A stretch of DNA of 64,000 bases from Gilliamella sp. wkB7 (GCF_001693435.1 NZ_CM004509.1:806001-870000), one strand, 5' to 3'; counted from the stretch's first letter, positions 52,295-62,350 are shown. Made by a program: numbers and translations. Notes: generated by a model from the sequence alone, not told the origin.

Positions 52295-54256
52295 TTAATG
52301 AGTTAGACCATAACCTAATGGGTATAAAGATTTCATGTCATTTGGTAAATCAGTAGCTTGTTGAAGTACACTTTCCATTGAATCAGGTAAAGCAAATGGC
52401 ATTTTAGCGTTATACGGTTTATCAGCAAACAAACGTTCAAACAACACTTCATCATTTACACCAAAATTAGCCACAATAGCACTAGCATATTGTTTTATCG
52501 GTGTAAGAACGGCTGGTCGATCTAAATAAACTGTTACAATAACAGGACGCTTTTTACTTGCCTTGGCGATAAATTTAATATTTTTATCTTTTTCAGGAAA
52601 CGCAAGTGAACCTTCATGATGTCTTAAACCAAAAAAGTAGTTTTTATGGTTTTGCTCAAAAGGTGCATCAATACGCGCAACCACCACATCAGCATCATCA
52701 ATATCATCAACAATAGTTACTTTATTTTTTAATTGATTTTTTGCTTCCGCCATAAAACCATGTAAGTAAACTTTTTTATCAATATCTAGTGGTAAGGTTT
52801 GTTGTTCATTTTCAAGCAATACCATTGAGTTAAATTGTGCTTTATTGGCAATTTGTTGGAATTGTTGATTACCAACAAATTTACTTGCTTCAGTTGGATC
52901 TGTATAAGGTGTTTCAAATTGGCCTAAAGCAAATTTTTGCGTTAAAATTGCCAATACTGCACTGTCTATTAGCTTCTCATCTAGTTTTTTATTCTTAACT
53001 GCTGAGACAATAGTTGAGCTGTCGCTTACTCCTCCAAATTGTTGAACACCCGCTAGGATAGCTTTAATAAAACGCTCTTCAACTGTTAACTCCTCAACTC
53101 CCCAAGGCATTCCTTCTGCTTTAGGTGCAACACCTTTAGGTGATCCATTAATACATACTTCATTGCAATCTTTAGTAATATTCCAATCACTCATGATGAC
53201 ACCTTTAAATTTATAAGTATCACGCAGTAAATCTTTCAATAAATAATTATTAAAACCTGCACCAACAGGATCGATTTTATGATTATTTATTTGAGCATTT
53301 TTCAATATAGAGTATGTCGGCATTATAGCAGCTACATTCACCTCAAAAGCACCAGTAAATGGAATAATATGCTGTTTCAAACTATCATTTTGTGTAAATA
53401 AAGCATATTTGCCATAAAAACTATGGCTATCAAGCCCTTCTTCGGCAGCACCATACCCCACCCAATGTTTAACAACGGCAGAAACGCTTTGTGAATTTAA
53501 TCCATCTTTACCATTTTGCATACCTGATATATAACCGCGCACCATCTTTTTACTTAATTCAGGGTTTTCGCCAAAGGTACCCTCAAAACGAGCCCAACGC
53601 GGTTCAGTACCTAAATCAGCCATTGGTGATAATGCTTGAGTTACCCCTAAAGATCGATATTCTTGTCGAATAATATCGCCATATTCGTTAATATCTTTCT
53701 CGCTGCCAATTGCAGCCATTCCTAATGTACCCGGCCATTGACTAAAACCACTTTTACTGGTCACTTCATTACCATAATAGAATGTATTTCTTGGATCGAC
53801 ACTGATAGTCAAAGGAATAGAGAGGCGTGATAGTTCAGCAATTTTTTGCAACTGATTATTTTGTTGTGCAAAATCTTCTGGGCTGACTTCTAAACGAGTG
53901 ATTAAACTATTTACTTTATCATTTAGTACCAGATCCTTGATCTCTTCTAAATTATATTTATCGCCATGACCAAGTTCATCATCCAAACTTCGAGCATTGC
54001 CATGCATCATCATACCTGCTTTTTCTTCTAGCGTCATTCTAGCAAGTAGATCCTTCGCGCGCTGAGCTGGTGTCAAACGCCAATCTTCATAAGGCGTTAG
54101 TTTGCCATCTTTATTCATATCTTTAAATTTGAGATTATTAACGGTAATGATTTTTAATTCTTGGCTTTCAATTTTAACCTGCTCAATTGCCCATAATGTG
54201 TTGGATACAAGTGCAGCGCTAATTAACAATGTTAGCTTTATCGTTTTACATTTCAT
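52295..54256 (-). CDS. periplasmic glycoside hydrolase family 3 (beta-glucosidase-like)
   Basis: The 653-residue protein has a signal peptide (LTLLISAALVSNTLWA). A DMNKDGKLTPYEDWRLTP leader follows, usual in this GH3 branch. The TIM-barrel domain has RLSIPLTISVDPRN, AVVKHWVGYGAAEEG and the nucleophile Asp in GVIMSDWNI. The second domain starts near residue 470 (NKAQFNSMVLLENEQQ, VTVYLDRPAVLTP) and ends KSLYPLGYGL. It probably cleaves beta-linked glucosides or xylosides from plant material; the exact sugar cannot be told. It stands alone. Confidence 0.9.
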   Translation of the reverse strand: MKCKTIKLTLLISAALVSNTLWAIEQVKIESQELKIITVNNLKFKDMNKDGKLTPYEDWRLTPAQRAKDLLARMTLEEKAGMMMHGNARSLDDELGHGDKYNLEEIKDLVLNDKVNSLITRLEVSPEDFAQQNNQLQKIAELSRLSIPLTISVDPRNTFYYGNEVTSKSGFSQWPGTLGMAAIGSEKDINEYGDIIRQEYRSLGVTQALSPMADLGTEPRWARFEGTFGENPELSKKMVRGYISGMQNGKDGLNSQSVSAVVKHWVGYGAAEEGLDSHSFYGKYALFTQNDSLKQHIIPFTGAFEVNVAAIMPTYSILKNAQINNHKIDPVGAGFNNYLLKDLLRDTYKFKGVIMSDWNITKDCNEVCINGSPKGVAPKAEGMPWGVEELTVEERFIKAILAGVQQFGGVSDSSTIVSAVKNKKLDEKLIDSAVLAILTQKFALGQFETPYTDPTEASKFVGNQQFQQIANKAQFNSMVLLENEQQTLPLDIDKKVYLHGFMAEAKNQLKNKVTIVDDIDDADVVVARIDAPFEQNHKNYFFGLRHHEGSLAFPEKDKNIKFIAKASKKRPVIVTVYLDRPAVLTPIKQYASAIVANFGVNDEVLFERLFADKPYNAKMPFALPDSMESVLQQATDLPNDMKSLYPLGYGLTH

Positions 54257-54662
54257 ATTATACTCCTTGAATAACTTATTATATTTAAGCTAATTTTTGT
54301 GCGCTTAAAACAACAAAAACCTAAGCACTTTGCTAACCAAAGTGCTTAGGTTTTGCCTGCATACTTGTTAAGTTTTACAGTAACAATCCAAAATTATGCT
54401 CAATAAATTAGCATTAATCATAGAAATAAGAAATCAACAATTAAAATTAAATGATACAATTGTGATAATAATCACATTTTTTATGTTATTACTTCCACAA
54501 AACATCAATTTTTTATATCTATTTAATATTTATGGAAAAAGTAATCTAACAAAGAAAGGGAAGTGAAAAGAGTTTAAACAGATTAGAACAAAAATAAAGC
54601 ACAATATGCTTTAGCTAATGTTGTAGCTAACTGAAATTGCGCCTAGAATAGATAATTTTAGC
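54257..54662. other. intergenic region upstream of the GH3 gene
   Basis: About 400 bases. The striking element is the perfect 16-bp hairpin at 54316-54354; the rest is AT-rich with no gene seen. Confidence 0.5.
54316..54354 (-). terminator. strong terminator hairpin upstream of the GH3 gene
   Basis: Sixteen-base arms, AAAACCTAAGCACTTT and AAAGTGCTTAGGTTTT, pair perfectly around GCTAACC. On the minus strand a TTTTTGTTGTTTT tail follows. It is about 310 bases beyond the ArgO-like gene and 60 bases upstream of the GH3 start, so it could be the ArgO-like gene's terminator or a leader attenuator of the GH3 gene. Confidence 0.75.
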
Positions 54663-55289
54663 CTAATTACCGTAATATACATACAGAATTAAACGATAAG
54701 CAATATAAAACATTACCAAACCAACTAAACAATCTAAAATCACCCACATTCTTTTTTGTTTAAATAAAGGAGTGAGTAATCTTGCACCATAACCAATACT
54801 GAAAAACCAGATGAATGAAACACATACAGCCCCGATCAGAAAAGCAATTTTTTGTTCACTGCTTAACGTTCCAGCAATACCACCAACAATAACAACAGTA
54901 TCTAAATATACGTGTGGATTGAGTAAAGTAATGGCTAATGTTGCCAAAATCACTTTGACTAAACTGTTGTCATTCGAGTCTTGAGATTGAACTTGCATAC
55001 TGCTGGTACCTTTAATTGCGCTTTTAAATGCCTTAAAGCCATACCAAATTAAAAAAAGTGCACCTAATATTGCTAATATATTCGTAATTAAGGGATTACT
55101 ACTGATAAATGTCCCAACCCCAAGAATACCAATTGACATCAATACAAAATCACAGATAAAACAGATCCCTGAAACATAAAATATATGATTTCGTAATAAT
55201 CCCTGTTTTAATACAAATAGATTTTGTGCACCAATGGCAATAATTAAACTGGCTGAAATTAAAGCGCCTCGTAATATTTCTGAAATCAT
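54663..55289 (-). CDS. argO: LysE/ArgO family amino acid exporter
   Basis: The 208-residue protein has about six membrane helices. ArgO/LysE hallmarks are IAIGAQNLFVLKQGLLRNH, CFICDFVLMSIGILGVG, FLIWYGFKAFKSA, TLLNPHVYLDTVVIVGG and FIWFFSIGYGARLL. E. coli ArgO exports arginine and canavanine under ArgP control. No regulator gene is adjacent. The gene upstream on the same strand is an amino acid/amine permease. Confidence 0.86.
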   Translation of the reverse strand: MISEILRGALISASLIIAIGAQNLFVLKQGLLRNHIFYVSGICFICDFVLMSIGILGVGTFISSNPLITNILAILGALFLIWYGFKAFKSAIKGTSSMQVQSQDSNDNSLVKVILATLAITLLNPHVYLDTVVIVGGIAGTLSSEQKIAFLIGAVCVSFIWFFSIGYGARLLTPLFKQKRMWVILDCLVGLVMFYIAYRLILYVYYGN

Positions 55290-55375
55290 TTTGTTTTAAT
55301 ACTCAATTGAAATGGACAAGTATTGTATATAATTAATATGATTAATCAATAGTTCAAATTATTTCAATCAGATAA

Positions 55376-56725
55376 TTAATATTTAACTTTTTCTAACCAA
55401 TTTAATTGAGCTTTATCTTTATTAAAATAAAGAATTATCAAACCGATTACTAACCAAATAATACCTACAATTTTTGCATAATTATCAATGTGTAACAGTA
55501 CGGGTAATAGCACCAAAATACCAACAATAGGTATAAACACATCAAGAAACCATGAAAGTCCTCCTTTTGAAGCTTTCTTGAATTTAAAGTAACCAATAAC
55601 TGAAATGTGTAACATAATAAATGCGGTTAAGGCTCCAATATCAACAAATGATACCAACGTTGGTAATCCCTTAGCATTATTAGCAGCAATAATCACTAAG
55701 CATAAATTAAATAGAGCTGCAAATAAGATTGCCATTGTCGGAACACCGCTTTTCTGACTTACTTTGGCAAAAAAAGGAGGTAAGCGCTTATCACGTCCCA
55801 TACTGAATAAAAGACGACTTGCAGCAGCCTGCCCTACCATTGCAGCAAATGATGCTCCGATCGCTTTCATTAAACTTAATGCCCATCCCAACCATAAATT
55901 TATCTCTTGATTGACAATATGATAGTAAGCTTTGCCTTGTAGTTCAGGATGATTACGCAAATATTCAGAATCATAAGGAGAAAGTAAGGATGCAACGTAA
56001 ATCTGCATTACAAATAGACAACCAGCTAGAATTAAACAACTAATAATAGCCTTACTAACTAAGTTGCGCTGACCACTATTTTCTTCCGAAAAAGTAGCAA
56101 TAGCATCAAATCCTAAATAGGCTAAAACAGCAATGGATACGGCACTAAATAGATTACTCCAAGTAAATGCTGCTCCACCAATAAAAGGTTGTAACCAATT
56201 TCGGTTAAGATCCGTAGTCAATATGATCCAAATACCAACCAATAACACCGCAAAAAGTATTAGGATTTCAAGTAACAAAATGATTAAAGTAATTTTGGCA
56301 GATTTTTTTACTCCAATTAAATTTAGAGTAGTTGTTAACACTACCGCCAGACAAGTCCATAGCCATACTGGCACATCAGGTATTAAAGCGTTGAGAGAAA
56401 TACCACTAAATAAGTAAGCAACGGCTGGAATAAACATATAATCAAGAAGTAACAGCCAACCGACTAAAAAACCAGCATTTGGATGAATACCTAAAGAACA
56501 ATAAGCATAAACGGCCCCGGCATGAGGTAAAGCATTCGCCATTCTGGCATACGAATAAGCAGTAAATGCCATCACTAAAGTTGCAACAATATAAACTAAA
56601 GCAATAGCACCATCACTTATCGCATCTAAAACACCAAACAAACCCACTGGTGCGGCAGGGCCAATAAAAAGCAATCCCAAAATAACCATATCTCGGAATC
56701 GCATATTTTTACTTAACTGTTGCAT
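55376..56725 (-). CDS. APC family amino acid/amine permease
   Basis: The protein is 449 residues from MQQLSKNMRFRDMVILGLL, chosen because AAAGGA lies 6-7 bases before this ATG; another ATG two codons earlier is too close to that site. About 12 membrane helices. The first-helix FIGPAAPVGLFGVLDAISDG, PHAGAVYAYCSLGIHPNAGF, and AYLGFDAIATFSEE in helix 6 fit the APC branch that includes PuuP/PlaP putrescine importers and YgjI-like permeases. The substrate cannot be fixed from sequence. Confidence 0.88.
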   Translation of the reverse strand: MQQLSKNMRFRDMVILGLLFIGPAAPVGLFGVLDAISDGAIALVYIVATLVMAFTAYSYARMANALPHAGAVYAYCSLGIHPNAGFLVGWLLLLDYMFIPAVAYLFSGISLNALIPDVPVWLWTCLAVVLTTTLNLIGVKKSAKITLIILLLEILILFAVLLVGIWIILTTDLNRNWLQPFIGGAAFTWSNLFSAVSIAVLAYLGFDAIATFSEENSGQRNLVSKAIISCLILAGCLFVMQIYVASLLSPYDSEYLRNHPELQGKAYYHIVNQEINLWLGWALSLMKAIGASFAAMVGQAAASRLLFSMGRDKRLPPFFAKVSQKSGVPTMAILFAALFNLCLVIIAANNAKGLPTLVSFVDIGALTAFIMLHISVIGYFKFKKASKGGLSWFLDVFIPIVGILVLLPVLLHIDNYAKIVGIIWLVIGLIILYFNKDKAQLNWLEKVKY

Positions 56726-56836
56726 AATCATTCCTTTGTAACAATCTATCAATTAAATAAAATGTTAAATGATTACTGCAAAACTCACTAATATTAGCTA
56801 GTTATTAGATTATAATTTTTTGTTATAAGAAGATAT

Positions 56837-57256
56837 TTACTCATGTACACGTATTTCATAGGTGTAGGACATTTTTGCTGTCTTACTTAACATGATAGAG
56901 GCACTACAATATTTTTCAGAAGCAAGTTTTATCGCATTTTCAACCGCTTCGTTATCCACATTCACACCTGTAATTACGATATGAAAATTAATTGTGGTAT
57001 AAACTTTTGGTGAAGATTCTGCCTGAGTTTTATCAATTTCAATCCAAAGATCACGCACATCCTTTTTTTTATTTTTTAATATAGCGATAATATCATACGC
57101 CATACAACCAGCAGCACCGTGCAATAAAAGTTCCATAGGACGAGCACCACGATTACGCCCACCATGCTCAATTCCGCCATCCATCACTAACGAATGACCA
57201 CTTGCGGTTTCGCCTAAAAAGCCAAAATCATCAATCCACTTTAAACGATCTTTCAT
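56837..57256 (-). CDS. yhfA: OsmC-like protein, YhfA type
   Basis: The 139-residue protein has the OsmC/Ohr fold signature. The two cysteines are in LLHGAAGCMAYDIIAIL and SEKYCSASIMLSKTA, with a redox-helix spacing like YhfA. The N-terminal WIDDFGFLGETASGHSLVMD is typical of E. coli YhfA. OsmC relatives reduce organic hydroperoxides; for YhfA the role is not known. A ribosome site AAAGGAGTGAAAA is present. It is divergent from the TSUP gene. Confidence 0.88.
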   Translation of the reverse strand: MKDRLKWIDDFGFLGETASGHSLVMDGGIEHGGRNRGARPMELLLHGAAGCMAYDIIAILKNKKKDVRDLWIEIDKTQAESSPKVYTTINFHIVITGVNVDNEAVENAIKLASEKYCSASIMLSKTAKMSYTYEIRVHE

Positions 57257-57552
57257 TTTTCACTCCTTTCAATTTAAATTTATCTTAAAACTTTTATCGA
57301 TTAGGCTAAATAACATAAGATTTTTTAAGCACTATTTCATCTTTTAGCTGATTACTTTGTTAATCAATTAAAGCTTAACGTTAATTACTTTGCTAATCGA
57401 TTTCTCGTTATATATTAAACAACTCGAATAGAATAACCAAATTATTTGCAACCAGAATGAAACATATTTACAATCAATTGGCTAGCTATGATTTTTATTT
57501 TTGAATCAAATAGGTAGGCTAATGACGTTATCCCATCTTAAGGATTAAAAAT

Positions 57553-58359
57553 ATGATTTTTGAGTTTGTTATCTTCCTCATTATCGGTGCTGCGGCTGGT
57601 TTGCTTGCAGGTATGTTCGGTGTTAGTGGGGGAGCATTGATTGTACCGGCTCTAATTTTTACGCTCAATTATTTCAATCTGGGTAACCATTGGACTCACC
57701 ATATTGCTATAGCTTCATCCTTAGCGACAATTATTGGCACTAGTTTATCATCAAGTTGGACCCAAAATAAAAACAAAAACATTGAATGGTCAATTCTAAA
57801 AAAGATGGTGATAGGTTGCATTATCGGTACAATTGCCGGTTCTTACATGACCCCTTATATTCCAGGTATATGGTTAAAATGGCTATTTATCTTTTTTCTA
57901 ATTTATGTTGGTAGTAAATTTATTTTTAAAACCAATAAAGTGATACAAAATCAAACATCTGAAGTAACTTCGTTGGGTAACAGTATTTTTATTGCTGTTG
58001 GTACATTAATTGGTGTTTTTGCTGCGCTGGTCGGTGTGGGTGGCGGTGTACTGGTTGTACCGTTTTTGAAAAAATGCGGAGTCGATATGCGTAAAGCAAT
58101 TGGAACATCAGCAGCATTCACCTTACCCGTCGCTTTTGGTGGCACTATTGGGTACATTATTGCGAGTTGGAATATCCAAGAACTTCCTGAATATAGCTTA
58201 GGTTTTATCTATTTACCTGCGGTATTTTCAATTATGCTCACCAGTATACCTATGGCAAAAGTCGGTGTGCAAATTTCGCAAAAATTACCTGTAAATAAAC
58301 TGATTACCTATTTCGGTATTTTCTTATTAATGCTAGCAGTAAAACTTATTGTTTCCTAA
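57553..58359 (+). CDS. TSUP (TauE/SafE) family sulfite/anion exporter
   Basis: The 268-residue membrane protein has the duplicated TSUP motif: AAAGLLAGMFGVSGGALIVP near the N-terminus and FAALVGVGGGVLVVP halfway. It also has KKMVIGCIIGTIAGSYM and IGTSAAFTLPVAFGGTIGYI. Seven to eight helices. Members export sulfite or organosulfonates or import sulfur compounds; substrate unknown. Two neighbours (OsmC-like, MltB) give no clue. Confidence 0.9.
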   Translation: MIFEFVIFLIIGAAAGLLAGMFGVSGGALIVPALIFTLNYFNLGNHWTHHIAIASSLATIIGTSLSSSWTQNKNKNIEWSILKKMVIGCIIGTIAGSYMTPYIPGIWLKWLFIFFLIYVGSKFIFKTNKVIQNQTSEVTSLGNSIFIAVGTLIGVFAALVGVGGGVLVVPFLKKCGVDMRKAIGTSAAFTLPVAFGGTIGYIIASWNIQELPEYSLGFIYLPAVFSIMLTSIPMAKVGVQISQKLPVNKLITYFGIFLLMLAVKLIVS

Positions 58360-58460
58360 CGTTCATCCCTACTCTTCTTAATTTTTTTGAAAGAGTTAAT
58401 TTTTATAATTAAACAGTACATATTAGTGACTTTTTGTTTGGATAGAAAAACACACTAGGC

Positions 58461-58589
58461 TTAGAGCCTCTTTTACCGCTAAGTTTTTGCCATACCGCCA
58501 TAATAAGATGTGTGCAGTGGTTATAGCATGTGATCACAGAGAAGTTTAGAGAGTTCTAATTAATTATATTGATATAAAAGATAGCTATG
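58461..58589 (-). pseudogene. decayed duplicate of the 3' end of mltB
   Basis: On the minus strand this stretch reads NFSVITCYNHCTHLIMAVWQ. After one frame change it reads LAVKEAL and a stop at 58461. Intact mltB, 95 bases away, ends NFYVITRYNHSTHYAMAVWQ then LGLAVKEAR. Nucleotide similarity extends upstream to GATAGCTATC (near 58580). The fragment carries no start and cannot be expressed. Confidence 0.85.
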
Positions 58590-58633
58590 TAAAAATTATT
58601 CAGGAGTCTATACCGTTTTAATTTTAAACAATT

Positions 58634-58658
58634 AAAAAGGTCGCTAATGCGACCTTTT
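58634..58658 (-). terminator. terminator of mltB
   Basis: AAAAGGTCGC and GCGACCTTTT pair perfectly around TAATG; a T run follows on both strands. It sits 27 bases past the mltB stop, between mltB and the decayed duplicate. Confidence 0.85.
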
Positions 58659-58684
58659 GTTTCAGTTACGAAATATGCTTGGTA

Positions 58685-59758
58685 TTATCGCGCCTCTTTC
58701 ACCGCTAAGCCTAATTGCCATACGGCCATAGCATAATGCGTACTATGATTGTATCGAGTGATGACATAAAAGTTTGGTAAGCCATACCAATATTGATAGC
58801 TATCGCCCATATCCAACCGCAGTAAACTGACCTTATTATGACCATCTAATGAACTTTTCGGTTTTAATCCTGCTCTAGCTAACGTTTCAACGGTGTATTT
58901 TGTACTAAAACCCGTATCAAGTGATAGTGCTTGCCCATCGGCGATAACCGCGACTTTTTTACCACGTTGCCAACCGTGTGCTTTAAAGTAGTTAGCTACA
59001 CTGCCGATTGCATCAACCGGATCCCACAGATCGATGTGACCATCATTATTGAAATCGACAGCGTGATTTCTGAACGCTGATGGCATAAATTGACCGTATC
59101 CCATTGCTCCAGCAAATGATCCACTTAGATCAAATGGGTCAACGCTCTCATCACGGCACATAATTAAAAAGTGCTCTAGCTCATCTGTAAAATATTGTGC
59201 TCGTCTTGGATAATAGAAAGCAAGAGTTGAGAGTGCATCAATGATTTTGGTTTTACCCATCACTCGTCCCCAACCCGTTTCAACACCAATAATACCCACA
59301 ATAATTTCAGGCGGTACACCATATTGGTTATATGCTTGTTGTAACTCTTTTTTATAATTATTCCAAAATTCTACCCCACGAGATAAATTACTTGGCGTGA
59401 TAAATTTATTCTTATAACGGATCCAAGCACCATTAGGTCCTGTAGAGGGACCTGAACTTGGCGCTTGCTTATCCATTAAATTAATTACCCAGTCAAGTTT
59501 ATTGGTTTGCGAAAGCACTTCGCGTAATTGCTCACGATTAAATCCATGCTTATTGACCATTCTGGTAATAAATTTTTCTTGATCAACAGCCAACGGTTCA
59601 TTGTTGTTTTTAGGAGGATTATGTTCTTCTTCTAAATAGACACCACCTTGGACATTAGGATGTCCGCGATGTTCTTGCATAGGCGATATTGAAGATTTCT
59701 CACTACTACAAGCTGCAAGCAATAATATTATATTAATTAGAATGATAATTCGCTGCAT
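58685..59758 (-). CDS. mltB: membrane-bound lytic murein transglycosylase B
   Basis: The 357-residue protein has a lipoprotein signal (MQRIIILINIILLLAAC, lipobox LAAC). The MltB/SLT catalytic domain has the catalytic Glu in IVGIIGVETGWGRVMGK (near residue 158). ALSTLAFYYPRRAQYFTDEL, the DNNGD-like DFNNDGHIDLWDPVDA segment and the C-terminal MAVWQLGLAV follow. It cleaves glycan strands to anhydro-muropeptides; the ampG-like permease nearby could import the products. A duplicate of its 3' end lies downstream. Confidence 0.95.
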   Translation of the reverse strand: MQRIIILINIILLLAACSSEKSSISPMQEHRGHPNVQGGVYLEEEHNPPKNNNEPLAVDQEKFITRMVNKHGFNREQLREVLSQTNKLDWVINLMDKQAPSSGPSTGPNGAWIRYKNKFITPSNLSRGVEFWNNYKKELQQAYNQYGVPPEIIVGIIGVETGWGRVMGKTKIIDALSTLAFYYPRRAQYFTDELEHFLIMCRDESVDPFDLSGSFAGAMGYGQFMPSAFRNHAVDFNNDGHIDLWDPVDAIGSVANYFKAHGWQRGKKVAVIADGQALSLDTGFSTKYTVETLARAGLKPKSSLDGHNKVSLLRLDMGDSYQYWYGLPNFYVITRYNHSTHYAMAVWQLGLAVKEAR

Positions 59759-59811
59759 ATTAAACCTATATTTTATTTAATTAAAAAATCGTTGACGTCA
59801 AAAAGTATTTA

Positions 59812-60816
59812 TTATTTCTCAACAATATTTGAACAAACTTTACCTTCAACAATCTGTTTAATATTATTTAAAGTCGTATCAGAAATATTTAACAGTGCTT
59901 CTTGGGTTAAAAATGCCTGATGTCCAGTAAAGATAACGTTATGACATGATGATAAGCGACGAAATACGTCATCTAATATTACATCGTTTGATTTATCTTC
60001 AAAAAATAGATCGCGTTCGTTTTCATATACGTCCATACCTAGAGCGCCGATTTTAGTTTGTTTTAATGCATCAATTGCTGCTGTAGCATCCAGTAATGCT
60101 CCTCGACTGGTATTAATAATCATGACGCCATCTTTCATTTTTTGGAAAGATTCTTTATTCAATAAGTGATAATTTTCTGGTGTCATTGGACAATGCAATG
60201 TGATGATATCCGATTTGGCATAAAGTTCGTCTAATTCGACATATTGTGCGCCAAGTTCTACAACAATGTCATTTGGATATGGGTCATAAGCTAAGATATG
60301 CATGCCAAAACCTTTTAAGATGCGAATCGCTGCTTGTCCAATTTTACCTGTGCCAATTACGCCAGCAGTGCGATTATGCATATTAAAGCCAGTTAATCCA
60401 TCTAAAGAAAAATTAGCATCGCGTGTGCGTTGATAAGCCTTATGGGTACGACGATTAAGAGTCATCATTAACGCAACTGCATGTTCAGCAACCGCTTCAG
60501 GTGAATAAGCGGGTACACGCACAACGGTAATACCTAATTTTTTTGCCTCAGCAAGATCAACATTATCGAATCCAGCACAACGTAATGCTAGAATTTTTAT
60601 GCCATATTCAGCCAACTTGTGTAAAACTTTTTTATCAACTTCATCATTCACAAATACACAAACTGCATCATATCCTTGCGCAGTAACCACCGTTTTTTGG
60701 CTTAGTTTGTGTTCATAATATTCGATATCGAAACCAAATTTTTTATTGGCGATATCAAGATGCTCTTTGTCATAATGTTTACTACTGAATACAGCAATTT
60801 TTGTTGGATTTTTCAT
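59812..60816 (-). CDS. ldhA: fermentative D-lactate dehydrogenase
   Basis: The protein is 334 residues from MKNPTKIAVFSSKHYDKEHL (AGGGGTGTG before the ATG at 60816). A longer frame of 35 extra codons exists upstream but has no matching family sequence. It has an N-terminal catalytic lobe, NAD-binding GVIGTGKIGQAA, and active-site residues in NTSRGALLD (Arg), DVYENERDLFFED (Glu) and FTGHQAFLT (His). Length and sequence match E. coli LdhA, which reduces pyruvate to D-lactate in fermentation. It is transcribed alone, divergent from ampG. Confidence 0.95.
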   Translation of the reverse strand: MKNPTKIAVFSSKHYDKEHLDIANKKFGFDIEYYEHKLSQKTVVTAQGYDAVCVFVNDEVDKKVLHKLAEYGIKILALRCAGFDNVDLAEAKKLGITVVRVPAYSPEAVAEHAVALMMTLNRRTHKAYQRTRDANFSLDGLTGFNMHNRTAGVIGTGKIGQAAIRILKGFGMHILAYDPYPNDIVVELGAQYVELDELYAKSDIITLHCPMTPENYHLLNKESFQKMKDGVMIINTSRGALLDATAAIDALKQTKIGALGMDVYENERDLFFEDKSNDVILDDVFRRLSSCHNVIFTGHQAFLTQEALLNISDTTLNNIKQIVEGKVCSNIVEK

Positions 60817-61079
60817 ATTATCACACCCCTTTGAATGGTGATTAGTTGATCTATTAATCGGTCGTTTTCTTTGATGCTTGATTAATAACAGCGTTTTGAA
60901 GCATTTTTTTGCATGCTCCAAATTAGTGAAGTTTTTATTTCAAAACATCCATTGTCACAGTTTTCCAGTTTTAGAATCAGGCTTGAGATAATCCGTTTTA
61001 TCTTGGCTTGCAGAATTATTTTTTATAGTTGTATGCTATGATAACACTTTGCGAAAAAACTAATCAATAAAGTTAAATA

Positions 61080-62342
61080 ATGACTAATGAGCAAAATTCA
61101 CTTATAAAAACAATTTTTACCGAAAAAATGCTAATCTGTATTTTTACTGGATTTGCATCTGGTTTACCTTTTTATTTGTTGTTGCAATTATTACCTGCTT
61201 GGTTAGAAAGCGAAGGTATCAATATCAAAACAATTGGCGCGTTTTCGTTAACACAATTTCCCTATATTTTGAAATTTGTCTGGGCGCCATTTATGGACAA
61301 TATTTCGCTTTTCAATATAGGTAGAAGACGAGGATGGATGCTTGCTTCACAAATTGTATTAGTTTTCTTTATCACAATTTTAGGTTTTTTCTCGCCTACA
61401 TTAAACATTTGGATAATCGCTTCTATCTGTTTTATTATTGCTCTATTTTCAGCAACACAAGATATTGCACTTGATGCATTTAGGCGAGAATTACTATTAG
61501 ATAACGAACAGGGACTTGGCAACAGTATTCATACGAATGCTTATCGTGTTGCTGGTTTAGTACCAGGTTCGCTATCATTAATTTTATCCAATTATCTACC
61601 TTGGAACAGTGTTTTTATTATTACTGGGCTATTTATGTTGCCAGCAATCATTATGACATTGAGAGTTAAAGAGCCGATTAATCAAGCGCCCAAAAACCAT
61701 ACTATTGAAGATATCATCATTAAGCCATTTAGTGAATTTATTAATCGTCAAGGTATAAAAAGTGCACTCACGATTTTGGCTTTCATCTTTCTTTATAAAT
61801 TGGGTGACAGTATGGCAACCTCATTAGCAACTCCTTTTTATTTACGGATGGGTTTTAGCCGTTTAGATATTGGCTGGATCGCTAAAAATGCATCATTATG
61901 GCCAAGTGTATTTGGTGCATTAATGGGCGGCATATTGATGATCAAAATTGGGATTAATCGTGCACTTTGGCTATTTGGTTTTGTACAAGTTATTTCTATT
62001 TTAGGGTTTGCATGGTTGTCTGTTGAAGGCCCATTTACTGAAATTACCTACCACGCTAAAATTTTATTAGCTTTAGTGATTAGCTTTGAAGCGTTAGGCG
62101 TTGGGCTAGGATCAGCGGCATTTGTAGCTTTTATAGCAAAAACAACTAATCCCCTTTATACAGCGACACAATTTGCATTATTTACAAGTATTGCTTCTAT
62201 CCCAAGAACATTAATTAATGCCACTACAGGCATTATGGTTAATTATTTAGGATGGACAACTTTCTTTGGTTTATGTACGATTCTTGCCATACCTGGTATG
62301 TTACTATTATTAAAAGTTGCCCCATGGAATACAAAAGAATAG
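61080..62342 (+). CDS. ampG: AmpG-like muropeptide permease (MFS)
   Basis: This 420-residue, 12-helix MFS protein has GFASGLPFYLLLQLLPAWLE at the N-terminus, LKFVWAPFMDNI, RRRGWMLASQI and FSATQDIALDAFRRELL, all typical of AmpG. It imports anhydro-muropeptides for recycling. The ribosome site is weak (AAGTTAAATA). The nitroreductase gene begins 8 bases after its stop, so they probably share a transcript. Confidence 0.86.
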   Translation: MTNEQNSLIKTIFTEKMLICIFTGFASGLPFYLLLQLLPAWLESEGINIKTIGAFSLTQFPYILKFVWAPFMDNISLFNIGRRRGWMLASQIVLVFFITILGFFSPTLNIWIIASICFIIALFSATQDIALDAFRRELLLDNEQGLGNSIHTNAYRVAGLVPGSLSLILSNYLPWNSVFIITGLFMLPAIIMTLRVKEPINQAPKNHTIEDIIIKPFSEFINRQGIKSALTILAFIFLYKLGDSMATSLATPFYLRMGFSRLDIGWIAKNASLWPSVFGALMGGILMIKIGINRALWLFGFVQVISILGFAWLSVEGPFTEITYHAKILLALVISFEALGVGLGSAAFVAFIAKTTNPLYTATQFALFTSIASIPRTLINATTGIMVNYLGWTTFFGLCTILAIPGMLLLLKVAPWNTKE

Positions 62343-62350
62343 GAGAAAAC

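Noticed and set aside
59812..60921. Longer ldhA start at 60921
   Set aside because: The extra 35 residues (MEHAKKCFKTLLLIKHQRKR and on) do not fit the family, while a strong AGGGG ribosome site precedes the ATG at 60816.
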